From the NCBI GenBank assembly GCA_016871495.1, contig VHDF01000027.1:1-54718 (forward strand): 54,718 bases of DNA, written 5' to 3'. Shown piece after piece: positions 47,455 through 54,718 of this stretch (its first letter is position 1; each line of letters opens with the position of its first letter). The stretch comes from Verrucomicrobiota bacterium. GTDB lineage: Bacteria; Verrucomicrobiota; Verrucomicrobiia; Limisphaerales; VHDF01. Made by a program: the position numbers and the translations under genes. The notes beneath the pieces were generated by a model. That model was not told the DNA's origin, searched no databases, and saw nothing but the letters and a program-made list of their open reading frames with translations.

Positions 47455-47502
47455 CCGGCCCTCTCGGGTCAGATCCTGCCTCTTCGAAACACCGATTCCC
47501 GC

Positions 47503-48045
47503 ATGGTGCCCCCGGTGGACAAGCGAAAATTGAGCGAACTGCGGTCGAAGTCTGCCACGACCGAGTCTCGGACACGCAGGGAAATGATCGATGCCTGCTC
47601 GCGCTTCTGCCACCTCATGGGATTGCCTCGCTCCATCGGCCAGATCTACGGACTCCTCTATCTCTCCGCCAGCCCTCTTTCCCTAGATGACCTGGTCAGC
47701 ATCTTGAACATTAGCAAAGGCAGCGCCAGCACGGGCACGCGGCAGCTCTCTCAATGGGGCGCCATCCGCCAGATTTGGATCTCGGGGGACCGGCGGGATT
47801 ACTATGAAGTCGTCACCGACCTCGTAGAGTTCATCCGCGCCAGCTACCAAAATTACGTCCGCCCCCGCCTGCACGCGACCACCCTCCGCCTGGACAGCCT
47901 GACCTCGAGCCTGGACGAGGACGCGGCACGCGGGCTTCTCACGCCGGACGAGCTACGTCTCTGCAGCGAACGGATCAAGGCTTTGGCGCGCATCCAAGGA
48001 AAGCTGAGACTCGTGTTGCCTATGGCTGAGAAATTGATGCTCTAG
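47503..48045 (+). CDS. GbsR/MarR-type winged-helix regulator
   Basis: This 180-residue protein has a winged-helix core at about residues 40-105: LPRSIGQIYGLLYLSASPLSLDDLV, then ILNISKGSASTGTRQLSQWGAI and VWISGDRRDYYEV-like wing (IWISGDRRDYYEVVTD). A C-terminal helical region probably gives dimerisation. It lies inside the polysaccharide cluster, between an epimerase and an aminotransferase gene, and may regulate that cluster. Start codon ATG; no strong ribosome-binding site is visible. Confidence 0.8.
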   Translation: MVPPVDKRKLSELRSKSATTESRTRREMIDACSRFCHLMGLPRSIGQIYGLLYLSASPLSLDDLVSILNISKGSASTGTRQLSQWGAIRQIWISGDRRDYYEVVTDLVEFIRASYQNYVRPRLHATTLRLDSLTSSLDEDAARGLLTPDELRLCSERIKALARIQGKLRLVLPMAEKLML

Positions 48046-48072
48046 AGCACGGCCGGCCTCTTTCTATCACGC

Positions 48073-49173
48073 ATGCAATTTGTTGATCTCAAGACCCAAT
48101 ATCGGCGACATCAAGACGAGATTGACGCGCGTGTTCGCAAGGTGTTCGAACACGGCCAGTACGTCATGGGTCCCGAAGTTGAGGAATGCGAGGCCGCTCT
48201 GGCTGCCTTTGTCGGAGTCAAGCATGGCATTACGGTTGCCAGCGGGACGATGAGTCTCGAAATCGCATTGCGGGCTCTCGAGATCGGGCCTGGCGACGAG
48301 GTGATCACCGTTCCCTTCACCTGGATCAGCAGTGCCGAAGTGATCAATCTGGTGGGGGCCACTCCGGTGTTTGTCGATATCGAACCCGCCACCTTCAATA
48401 TCGACATTACCAAGATCGAGGCGGCGATGACGCCCAGAACCAAAGCGATCATCCCGGTCAGCCTCTTCGGTCAGATGCCGGATTATGACCGTATCAACGC
48501 GCTCTGCGAGCCGCGCGGCATCACGGTGATCGAGGACGCGGCGCAAAGTTTTGGGGCCACGCGAGAGGGGCGCAAAAGTTGCAGTGTGACCCGTATCGCC
48601 AGCACCAGCTTTTTCCCCGCCAAACCTCTCGGATGTTACGGCGATGGAGGAGCCCTGTTCACAAACGATGACGCTCTCGCGCAGCAGATGCGGGACATCC
48701 GAATCCATGGCGGCAAGCGCCACCATCACACGGTGGTTGGAACCAACGGCAGATTCGATACCTTGCAGGCTGCGGTCATCCTGGCCAAACTGCCTCACTT
48801 CCCTGAGGAGGTGGAGGCTCGATCTCGGATTGGTCATGCCTATACCGAAAGGCTGCGAGCCAGTTGCGTGACACCCGAGGTGGCTTCAGGCAATACTCAT
48901 GTCTACGCGCAATACACCATTCGAGTGCCGGAGCGCGATGTTGTCGCCGCCCGCTTGAAAGACAAAGGAATCCCGACGGCCATTTATTATCCGAAGTGCC
49001 TTCACGAGCAGCCCGTCTACGCAAGTCCGGGCTATCCTTGGGGGGCGTTTCCGGTCGCGGAACGTGCTTCCCGGGAAGTGCTCAGCCTGCCGATGCATCC
49101 TTTCCTCGACCCCGCCGAAATCGATGACGTCTGCCAGGGCGTTCGCGAGGCTGCCCCACCCCATCTCCCGTGA
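48073..49173 (+). CDS. WlbE/WbpE-like PLP-dependent sugar aminotransferase (DegT/DnrJ/EryC1/StrS family)
   Basis: This 366-residue protein opens MQFVDLKTQY, as WlbE/WbpE enzymes do. PLP-site residues are Lys184 (FFPAKPLGCYGDGG) and Asp155 (IEDAAQSFGA), and the ASGTMSLEIAL loop binds the phosphate. WbpE transfers an amino group to the 3-keto sugar UDP-3-keto-GlcNAcA. The next gene encodes a fusion of the dehydrogenase and acetyltransferase that act just before and after it, which supports this assignment. The stop overlaps the GTG start of that gene (GTGA at 49170-49173). Confidence 0.87.
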   Translation: MQFVDLKTQYRRHQDEIDARVRKVFEHGQYVMGPEVEECEAALAAFVGVKHGITVASGTMSLEIALRALEIGPGDEVITVPFTWISSAEVINLVGATPVFVDIEPATFNIDITKIEAAMTPRTKAIIPVSLFGQMPDYDRINALCEPRGITVIEDAAQSFGATREGRKSCSVTRIASTSFFPAKPLGCYGDGGALFTNDDALAQQMRDIRIHGGKRHHHTVVGTNGRFDTLQAAVILAKLPHFPEEVEARSRIGHAYTERLRASCVTPEVASGNTHVYAQYTIRVPERDVVAARLKDKGIPTAIYYPKCLHEQPVYASPGYPWGAFPVAERASREVLSLPMHPFLDPAEIDDVCQGVREAAPPHLP

Positions 49174-50897
49174 ACTTCTCAGCCCCCGTCAAGACTCCGC
49201 CCGTCCCCACCCCCGCCCAACCCGCGCTCGCTCTCGTGGGATGCGGCTATTGGGGGCGCAATCTGGCCCGCAATTTTCAAGCGCTCGGCGCGTTGCACAC
49301 GCTCTGCGACATGAACGAATCGCTGCTCGACGGCTTCGATTCAGGATATGAAGGGGTGAAAAAATGCACCGATGTGGATCGAGTGCTGGCCGATCCCGCC
49401 ATTCGCCAAATTGCCATCGCCTCCCCCGCGTCCACTCATTTCTCACTCGCTCAGGCGGCCCTTGCGGCAGGCAAGGACGTGTTTGTCGAGAAACCCCTCT
49501 GCCTGGAACCCGAACAGGGCCTCCTGCTCGCGCAAGAGTCATCCCGGAAAGGCCTCATCCTCATGGTGGGGCATCTCCTCCAATACCATCCCTGCATCGG
49601 CGCGCTTCAAGCTTTGGTCGCGTCCGGCGAACTCGGGCGGCTGTTCTACGTGACTTCAAACCGGCTTCATCTCGGACGCATCCGCCGCGAGGAGAATGCC
49701 CTTTGGAGTTTCGCGCCCCACGACATTTCGGTCATTCTCTCCCTGGCGGGCCACCGCGTGCCCGATTGGGTCCAGTGCACCGGCGACTGCTACCTAACCC
49801 CCGGGGTTCATGACACCACGCTCACCTCGCTCCGTTTCGTAGGCGGTTTTCGAGCTCACATCTACGTCAGTTGGCTGAATCCATTTAAGGAACAGAAACT
49901 GACCGTCGTCGGTTCCCAGGGCATGGTCGTATTTGACGACACGCAGCCCTGGGAGTCGAAGTTGCGGCTGCACCGCCATTACCTCACCTGGGAGCGCGGC
50001 GAGCTTCCCGTGCCCAACACCACCCGCAACTGCGAGTACCTCAAGGTCGAGGAAGTCGAGCCCTTGTCCAACGAATGCCGGCACTTTTTGGACTGCTGCG
50101 CGACCCGCACCCCGCCCCGAACCGATGCCATGGAAGGAGTGCGAGTGTTGCGCGTTCTCGAAGCCGCCCAAAAGAGCCTGCTGGACGAAGGCACGCCAAC
50201 GTCATTGTCCGCGGCGCCAGCGCACCCGACAGGGGGCCCATCGCCGTACATCCATCCCTCCGCGGTCGTGGATCCAGGCGCCACCCTCGGCCCCGGGAGC
50301 AAAGTCTGGCATTTTGCGCACGTTTGCCAGGGAGCCGTGATCGGGGAGCGCTGCATCCTGGGGCAGAATACCTTCGTGGCGGGAGGCGCCCGGCTCGGAA
50401 ACAATGTGAAGGTTCAAAATAACGTCGCGGTGTATTCAGGAGTCACCATCGAGGACGACGTTTTTCTGGGGCCTTCCTGTGTGCTGACCAACGTGACGAA
50501 TCCCCGGTCTCAAGTCAATCGGCAGTCCATTTACGAACGCATCGTGATTCGCCGGGGAGCGACCGTCGGAGCCAATGCCACTCTGGTTCCTGGAGTGATT
50601 CTTGGCCGCTACAGTTTCGTCGCCGCGGGAGCCGTCGTCACCCGGAGCGCGCCCGATTATGCCTTCCTGGTCGGCGCTCCGGCCAGGCAGAAGGGTTGGA
50701 TGAGCCGCCATGGACATCTCCTCAAGCCTGATCCGGATGGCATCTTGCGATGCCCGGAATCAGGATTGCGCTACCAGGAAGCCCAACCCGGACGGTTGCA
50801 CTGCCTGGATCTGGATGAGGAGGCGCCCCTGCCCGAATCCATGCGCCTCGGACGCCTTGCCTACGACGACTTCAAGAGCGCCGGGCCTGCAACCTGA
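49170..50897 (+). CDS. WlbA-WlbB fusion: sugar-nucleotide 3-dehydrogenase plus left-handed beta-helix N-acetyltransferase
   Basis: This 575-residue protein has a Gfo/Idh/MocA dehydrogenase in residues ~18-345: VGCGYWGRNLARNFQ, ASPASTHFSLAQAAL, VFVEKPLCLEPEQG and VGHLLQYHP. A linker is followed by a hexapeptide-repeat acetyltransferase from ~360 to 525: YIHPSAVVDPGATLGPGSKVWHFAHV, FVAGGARLGNNVKVQNNVAV, VGANATLVPGVILGRYSFVAAGAVV. The tail carries RCPESGLRYQ. In Bordetella and Pseudomonas these activities are separate proteins (WlbA/WbpB and WlbB/WbpD), making UDP-2,3-diacetamido-2,3-dideoxy-glucuronate with the WlbE-type enzyme. No WbpA-type UDP-GlcNAc 6-dehydrogenase is in the window. GTG start. 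Confidence 0.85.
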   Translation: MNFSAPVKTPPVPTPAQPALALVGCGYWGRNLARNFQALGALHTLCDMNESLLDGFDSGYEGVKKCTDVDRVLADPAIRQIAIASPASTHFSLAQAALAAGKDVFVEKPLCLEPEQGLLLAQESSRKGLILMVGHLLQYHPCIGALQALVASGELGRLFYVTSNRLHLGRIRREENALWSFAPHDISVILSLAGHRVPDWVQCTGDCYLTPGVHDTTLTSLRFVGGFRAHIYVSWLNPFKEQKLTVVGSQGMVVFDDTQPWESKLRLHRHYLTWERGELPVPNTTRNCEYLKVEEVEPLSNECRHFLDCCATRTPPRTDAMEGVRVLRVLEAAQKSLLDEGTPTSLSAAPAHPTGGPSPYIHPSAVVDPGATLGPGSKVWHFAHVCQGAVIGERCILGQNTFVAGGARLGNNVKVQNNVAVYSGVTIEDDVFLGPSCVLTNVTNPRSQVNRQSIYERIVIRRGATVGANATLVPGVILGRYSFVAAGAVVTRSAPDYAFLVGAPARQKGWMSRHGHLLKPDPDGILRCPESGLRYQEAQPGRLHCLDLDEEAPLPESMRLGRLAYDDFKSAGPAT

Positions 50898-50928
50898 ATG
50901 CCTAACCCGCGTCATTCACATTCGGCTG

Positions 50929-50972
50929 GCCCGGAAATGCCCGGTCGTGAAACGAGTATAAAATTTCCGGGC
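50929..50972. repeat. Perfect 10-bp inverted repeat downstream of the WlbA-WlbB gene
   Basis: GCCCGGAAAT at 50929-50938 pairs with ATTTCCGGGC at 50963-50972 over a 24-nt loop. It lies 32 bp after the WlbA-WlbB stop, and no T-run follows. It could be a termination or processing structure. Confidence 0.5.
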
Positions 50973-50994
50973 GAGGGAACCGTGGAACATTCAC

Positions 50995-51121
50995 TTCCGA
51001 TTTTCTCGCTGGTTCTTTTGACCTGGAGCATTGTTGCACTTCGGTCACAGGCCCATGGCCAGGGCATGCTCCCTCAGTGCGCCTCGCTCCAGGTCAAAAT
51101 CCCGGCGCGGGAAAATCGGAA
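50995..51121. repeat. 127-bp interrupted palindrome upstream of a sugar epimerase gene
   Basis: TTCCGATTTTC (50995-51005) is perfectly mirrored by GAAAATCGGAA (51111-51121), and TTTTGACCTGGAGC (51016-51029) by GCTCCAGGTCAAAA (51086-51099). The inner part continues with weaker pairing (GCACT at 51036-51040 with AGTGC at 51076-51080). It ends 40 bp before the epimerase start. It could be a strong RNA hairpin in the leader or the remains of a small mobile element; no flanking direct repeat was seen. Confidence 0.65.
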
Positions 51122-51161
51122 TTAATTGTTGCGCGATTCGTAAGACACAAGAGCCACATTT

Positions 51162-52172
51162 ATGGAACTCAAGAACAAGCGAATCCTGGTGATCGGCGGA
51201 GCCGGATTGATCGGCAGCCACGTGGTGGATGAACTCATCCAAACGGAAGTCGCTGAAATTCGAGTCTACGACAACCTTGTGAGAGGCAGCGTCGACAACC
51301 TCGCCTCGGCCTTGCAGGACAAACGGGTCAACCTGTTCCCTCATGGCGGGGACGTGCTGCAACGGGATATTCTCGACCGCGCCTTCGAGGGCATCGACGG
51401 CGTGGTTCACCTGGCCGCGCTTTGGCTCCTGCACTGCCACGAGTACCCGGAGTCCGCGTTCGAAGTGAATATTCGCGGCACCTTCAATGTGTTGGAAGCC
51501 TGCCGGCGTCATCAAGTCAAGAAACTGGTCTATTCTTCAAGCGCCAGCGTCTACGGCGACGCCGTCGCCGAACCCATGACCGAAGAGCATCCCTACAACA
51601 ATTGGACTTTCTATGGCGCCACCAAAATAGCCGGGGAACACATGCTCAAGGCTTATCACAAGCGCTATGGCCTCCACGGCGTCGGGCTCCGCTACATGAA
51701 CGTTTACGGGCCGCGCCAGGATTATCGGGGTGCCTACATCGCCGTCATGATGAAGATTCTCGACTGCGTAGACCGCGGGGAGAGGCCCAAAGTCTTCGGG
51801 GACGGATCGCAAGCCTACGATTTCATCCACGTGCGCGATGTCGCCCGCGCCAACGTCTGCGCGCTTCAGTCCAACTGCCCGTTCGGTTTCTTCAATGTCG
51901 GACGGGGCATCAAGACCTCGATCAAAGAGCTCGCGGAGCTTCTGCTGCGTCTGAGCGGGCGCGAGTCGTTGGGCATTCAATACGAACCGGCTGGACAAAC
52001 GTTTGTCACCAACCGGGTCGGCTGTCCCAAGGCCGCCGAGCGGGAGTTGGGGTTTCGCTGGAGCCTCGATCTTGAGGAAGGAATGCGCTCCCTGATCGAG
52101 TGGCGCAACACACACAAGTCGGAAGTCGCTGCGCGGCAGCGCGCCGTCGGGCTACACGCATGCGCCCGATGA
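51162..52172 (+). CDS. NAD-dependent epimerase/dehydratase (extended SDR)
   Basis: This 336-residue protein has the motif IGGAGLIGSH (11-20), SSSASVYGDAV and the catalytic Tyr151/Lys155 (YGATKIAGEH). LRYMNVYGPRQDYRGAYIAVMMKIL and the FIHVRDVARANVCAL region place it among UDP-glucose 4-epimerase-like/GDP- or UDP-sugar SDR enzymes. The exact substrate is not determined. The last residues differ from the family. The second aminotransferase gene overlaps its stop (ATGA at 52169-52172). Confidence 0.83.
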   Translation: MELKNKRILVIGGAGLIGSHVVDELIQTEVAEIRVYDNLVRGSVDNLASALQDKRVNLFPHGGDVLQRDILDRAFEGIDGVVHLAALWLLHCHEYPESAFEVNIRGTFNVLEACRRHQVKKLVYSSSASVYGDAVAEPMTEEHPYNNWTFYGATKIAGEHMLKAYHKRYGLHGVGLRYMNVYGPRQDYRGAYIAVMMKILDCVDRGERPKVFGDGSQAYDFIHVRDVARANVCALQSNCPFGFFNVGRGIKTSIKELAELLLRLSGRESLGIQYEPAGQTFVTNRVGCPKAAERELGFRWSLDLEEGMRSLIEWRNTHKSEVAARQRAVGLHACAR

Positions 52173-53347
52173 CAGACACGCCCGCCCGCACGCCGATCAT
52201 GCCTACGGCCCGGCCCGTGCAGATCTCCCTCCCTTCCACCGGCGAGGACGAATGGCAGGCAGCCAAGGGACCGCTCATGAGCGGCTGGCTCACGCAGGGA
52301 CCCAAAGTCGCAGAGTTCGAGCGCGCCTTTGCCGCGCGGCATCAAGTGAAGCACGCGCTTGCCGTCACCAGTTGCACTACGGGCCTGCACCTGGCGCTCG
52401 CCTCGCTGGGCATCGGTCCCGGTGATGAAGTCATCGTGCCGGCGTTCACATGGGTATCGACCGCCAACGTGGTGCTCTACTGCGGAGCCACGGTGGTCTT
52501 CGCAGACGTCGTCCCACGCACCAACAACATCTGCCCGCGCGATCTCGCCAAACGCGTCACTCCCCGCACCAAGGCGGTGATCCCCGTCCATCTCTTCGGA
52601 CTCTGCGCGGACATGGACGCCATACGAGCTGCTATCCCCGCGGGCGTTCCCATCATCGAAGACTGCGCCTGCGCCGCAGGGGCATCGTGGCGCGGCACCC
52701 CGGCCGGCGGTCTTGGCACCTGCGGCGTCTTCTCGTTCCACCCCCGCAAGTCGATCACGACCGGCGAGGGCGGCATGCTCACCACCAACGACGACCGACT
52801 CGCTGAGGTCGCCAACGCGTTGCGTAACCACGGCGCGTCGGTGTCCGAAGAGCAGCGCCACCGTGGCCCCACGCCCTACCTGCTGCCTGAGTTCAACCTG
52901 CTCGGCTTCAATTACCGCATGACCGACCTGCAGGGCGCAGTCGGCCTCGCGCAGCTCGCCAAGCTCGACCGCTTCATCGCAGACCGCGACCGCTGGGCGC
53001 AGTGGTACCTGCAGCAGCTCGCGGGTATCCCGTGGCTGCGAATGCCGCAGCGATCCGCTGCCGGCAGCCATGCATGGCAGGCCTTCGTCACCTACGTGGA
53101 CCCTGCCACTGCCCCGCTGCCGCGCAACCGCATCATGGAACTGCTGCAGGCTGCGGGTGTCGCCACGCGTCCTGGCACCCATGCCGTGCACATGCTCGGC
53201 TATTACGCCAGGCGCTACAGCATCAGTCCCACCGACTACCCCGGCGCCATGGACTGCGACCGCAACACCATGGCGATCCCGCTGCACAACCGCATGGACG
53301 AGGCCGACTACCGCCACGTGGTCGCCTGCCTGAAGGCCATCGGCTGA
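52169..53347 (+). CDS. DegT/DnrJ/EryC1/StrS aminotransferase (sugar aminotransferase)
   Basis: This 392-residue protein has Lys194 in FSFHPRKSITTGEGG and Asp165 in IIEDCACAAGA as PLP-binding residues, and TSCTTGLHLAL as the phosphate loop. The closest known type is the perosamine/4-keto-6-deoxy-sugar aminotransferase group, which is inference from motif style. ATG at 52169 overlaps the upstream stop; ATG 52160 (MRPMTD) is an alternative. Codon use is more GC-rich at third positions than in genes further left. The asparagine synthetase gene follows 4 bp after its stop. Confidence 0.84.
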   Translation: MTDTPARTPIMPTARPVQISLPSTGEDEWQAAKGPLMSGWLTQGPKVAEFERAFAARHQVKHALAVTSCTTGLHLALASLGIGPGDEVIVPAFTWVSTANVVLYCGATVVFADVVPRTNNICPRDLAKRVTPRTKAVIPVHLFGLCADMDAIRAAIPAGVPIIEDCACAAGASWRGTPAGGLGTCGVFSFHPRKSITTGEGGMLTTNDDRLAEVANALRNHGASVSEEQRHRGPTPYLLPEFNLLGFNYRMTDLQGAVGLAQLAKLDRFIADRDRWAQWYLQQLAGIPWLRMPQRSAAGSHAWQAFVTYVDPATAPLPRNRIMELLQAAGVATRPGTHAVHMLGYYARRYSISPTDYPGAMDCDRNTMAIPLHNRMDEADYRHVVACLKAIG

Positions 53348-53351
53348 ACCC

Positions 53352-54718
53352 ATGTGCGCGGTAATCGGCGTTATCCACCTTGATGGTGGACCGGTGTCGC
53401 CGGTCGTGCTCAAGCGCATGACCGACGTGATCGCGCATCGTGGGCCCGACGGTGAAGGCCACTGGATCGAGGGGAATGTGGGGCTCGGACACCGCCGCCT
53501 GGCGATCATTGACCTCAGCCCGGCCGGTCACCAACCCATGGTGAGCGCCGACCACCGCTGGGTACTCAGCTACAACGGCGAGATCTACAACTTTCGCGAG
53601 CTTCGCGCGGAACTTGAGGCGGCTGGCGTCTGGTTTCGTAGCCAGACCGACAGCGAGGTTGTCCTCTACGCGCTCGCCCGCTGGGGCACCGATGCTCTGC
53701 TCAAGTTCAACGGCATGTTTGCGCTCGCTTTGTGGGACCGCAAGGAACGCACCCTGCTGCTCGCGAGAGATCGCTACGGCATCAAGCCCATCTACTACAG
53801 CGACCAGTCGGGCACGTTCGCGTTCGGATCCGAACAGAAGGCGATCACCGCGCAGCCCGGCTTCCGCCGCGTGCTCAACAAGCCCGCGCTACTCGAGTAC
53901 TTCACCTTCCAGAACATCTTCACGGACCAGACGCTGCTCCAGGACATCCGCATCCTGCCGGCTGGTCACTTCCTGACGCTCCGCGCCGAAGAAGGCGCCC
54001 GCCCCGCCCTGCACCGCTACTGGGACTACCGCTTCCGCGAGCCCGAGAAGCCGCTTCGCCGCGAGGACTACATCGAGGAGCTCGACCGTCTCTTCAGGCA
54101 GGCCGTGAACCGCCAGCTCGTGAGTGATGTGGAACTGGGTGCATATCTCTCGGGCGGCATGGATTCGAGCTCCATCACGGCGATTGCCGCCCAGAGTTTC
54201 CCGAACCTCAAGACCTTCACCTGCGGGTTCGACCTCAGTTCCGCCTCAGGCATCGAGCTCGCCTTCGACGAGCGCGCCAAGGCCGAGGCCATGTCCGCCA
54301 AGTTCAAGACCGAGCACTACGAGATGGTGCTCAAGGCCGGCGACATGGAACGGTCGCTGCCTGCGGTGGCGCGGCACCTCGAGGAGCCGCGCGTCGGGCA
54401 GAGCTACCCCAACTACTACGCGGCGAAGCTCACGAGCAAGTTCGTGAAGGTGGTGCTGTCGGGCAGCGGCGGCGACGAGCTCTTCGGCGGCTACCCGTGG
54501 CGCTACTACCGGGCCGCCAACTGCCAGAACTTCGAGCAGTACATCGACCAGTACTACCTGTACTGGCAACGGCTCGTCGACAACCGAACGCTGAAGACAA
54601 TGTTCGCGCCTGTGTGGAGCGAAGTGAGCCATGTGTGGACACGGGATATCTTCCGAGACGTGTTCGCCACACATGACAACGAACTGCAGCGTCCAGAGGA
54701 CTACATCAACCACTCCCT
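53352..54718 (+). CDS. asnB: Asparagine synthetase (glutamine-hydrolysing), 3' partial
   Basis: 455 residues are visible before the window ends. The protein begins MCAVIGV with Cys2 as the glutaminase nucleophile. The N-terminal amidotransferase domain carries MAHRGPDG-type IAHRGPDGEG, NGEIYNF and RDRYGIKPIYY. The synthetase domain has the ATP pyrophosphatase loop SGGMDS (267-272) and the downstream SGSGGDELFGGY. In polysaccharide clusters such proteins often amidate a sugar acid or other substrate instead of making free asparagine; here it follows two aminosugar genes. All 16 lysine codons I read in the visible part are AAG. ATG at 53352. Confidence 0.9.
   Translation, partial: MCAVIGVIHLDGGPVSPVVLKRMTDVIAHRGPDGEGHWIEGNVGLGHRRLAIIDLSPAGHQPMVSADHRWVLSYNGEIYNFRELRAELEAAGVWFRSQTDSEVVLYALARWGTDALLKFNGMFALALWDRKERTLLLARDRYGIKPIYYSDQSGTFAFGSEQKAITAQPGFRRVLNKPALLEYFTFQNIFTDQTLLQDIRILPAGHFLTLRAEEGARPALHRYWDYRFREPEKPLRREDYIEELDRLFRQAVNRQLVSDVELGAYLSGGMDSSSITAIAAQSFPNLKTFTCGFDLSSASGIELAFDERAKAEAMSAKFKTEHYEMVLKAGDMERSLPAVARHLEEPRVGQSYPNYYAAKLTSKFVKVVLSGSGGDELFGGYPWRYYRAANCQNFEQYIDQYYLYWQRLVDNRTLKTMFAPVWSEVSHVWTRDIFRDVFATHDNELQRPEDYINHS

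Overview
The window looks like a chromosomal contig of a free-living verrucomicrobium (Pedosphaera/Limisphaera-like). The marker features are a delta-60 repeat protein, a paired DUF1549/DUF1553 and DUF1501 gene set, a Tat-exported Gfo/Idh/MocA protein, a GldA/F/G-DUF4340 module, a LuxR-type regulator with an extra N-terminal region, and GC-rich sequence. Outer-membrane proteins (a TolC-like factor and a large beta-barrel) show a Gram-negative envelope. No rRNA, tRNA, CRISPR array or transposase gene was seen. The taxonomic call is inference from gene content.

Layout. 0-9.5 kb: a secreted delta-60 propeller protein (5' end cut by the window), a putative Na+/H+ antiporter, a membrane-anchored CotH-type kinase, and a DUF1549/DUF1553 plus DUF1501 pair. 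9.5-19.3 kb, minus strand: a run of HtrA protease, ABC ATPase, ABC-2 permease, GldG-like protein, DUF4340 protein and an AsmA-like protein; most junctions from the ATPase onward are overlapping or nearly so. 19.5-25.4 kb, plus strand: a secreted phosphoesterase coupled to a mutarotase-like protein, about 1 kb of repeat-bearing non-coding DNA, a small membrane protein and an LplT-like transporter. 25.5-29.8 kb: a minus-strand operon (DR2241-like Fe-S protein, TlpA-like thioredoxin, enolase-superfamily enzyme) diverging from an unusual phosphatase-acetyltransferase fusion. 29.8-33.8 kb: lipoprotein, LuxR regulator, ceramidase-like protein and a SulP transporter broken by a frameshift and an in-frame stop. 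34-40.2 kb: an Rrf2 regulator facing a heavy-metal RND efflux operon (Cys/His-rich small protein, outer-membrane factor, short His-rich adaptor, CzcA-type pump). 40.2-46.1 kb: a Tat-exported oxidoreductase, a 1149-residue FecR-TPR-barrel protein and a LolA-like periplasmic protein. 46.4 kb to the end: a surface polysaccharide cluster (sugar epimerase, GbsR/MarR-type regulator, WlbE-type aminotransferase, a WlbA-WlbB fusion, a second epimerase, a second DegT aminotransferase, and asparagine synthetase cut by the window end).

How the genes work together. The right end makes nucleotide sugars of the diacetamido-uronic acid type for an exopolysaccharide or O-antigen. The large FecR-TPR-barrel protein close to it has the scaffold-plus-barrel layout of polysaccharide exporters and is the most interesting candidate for an undescribed system. 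Two palindromic elements stand out: a 128-bp element with terminal inverted repeats and exact 15-bp flanking direct repeats at 22.8 kb, and a 127-bp inverted repeat at 51 kb upstream of a sugar epimerase gene.
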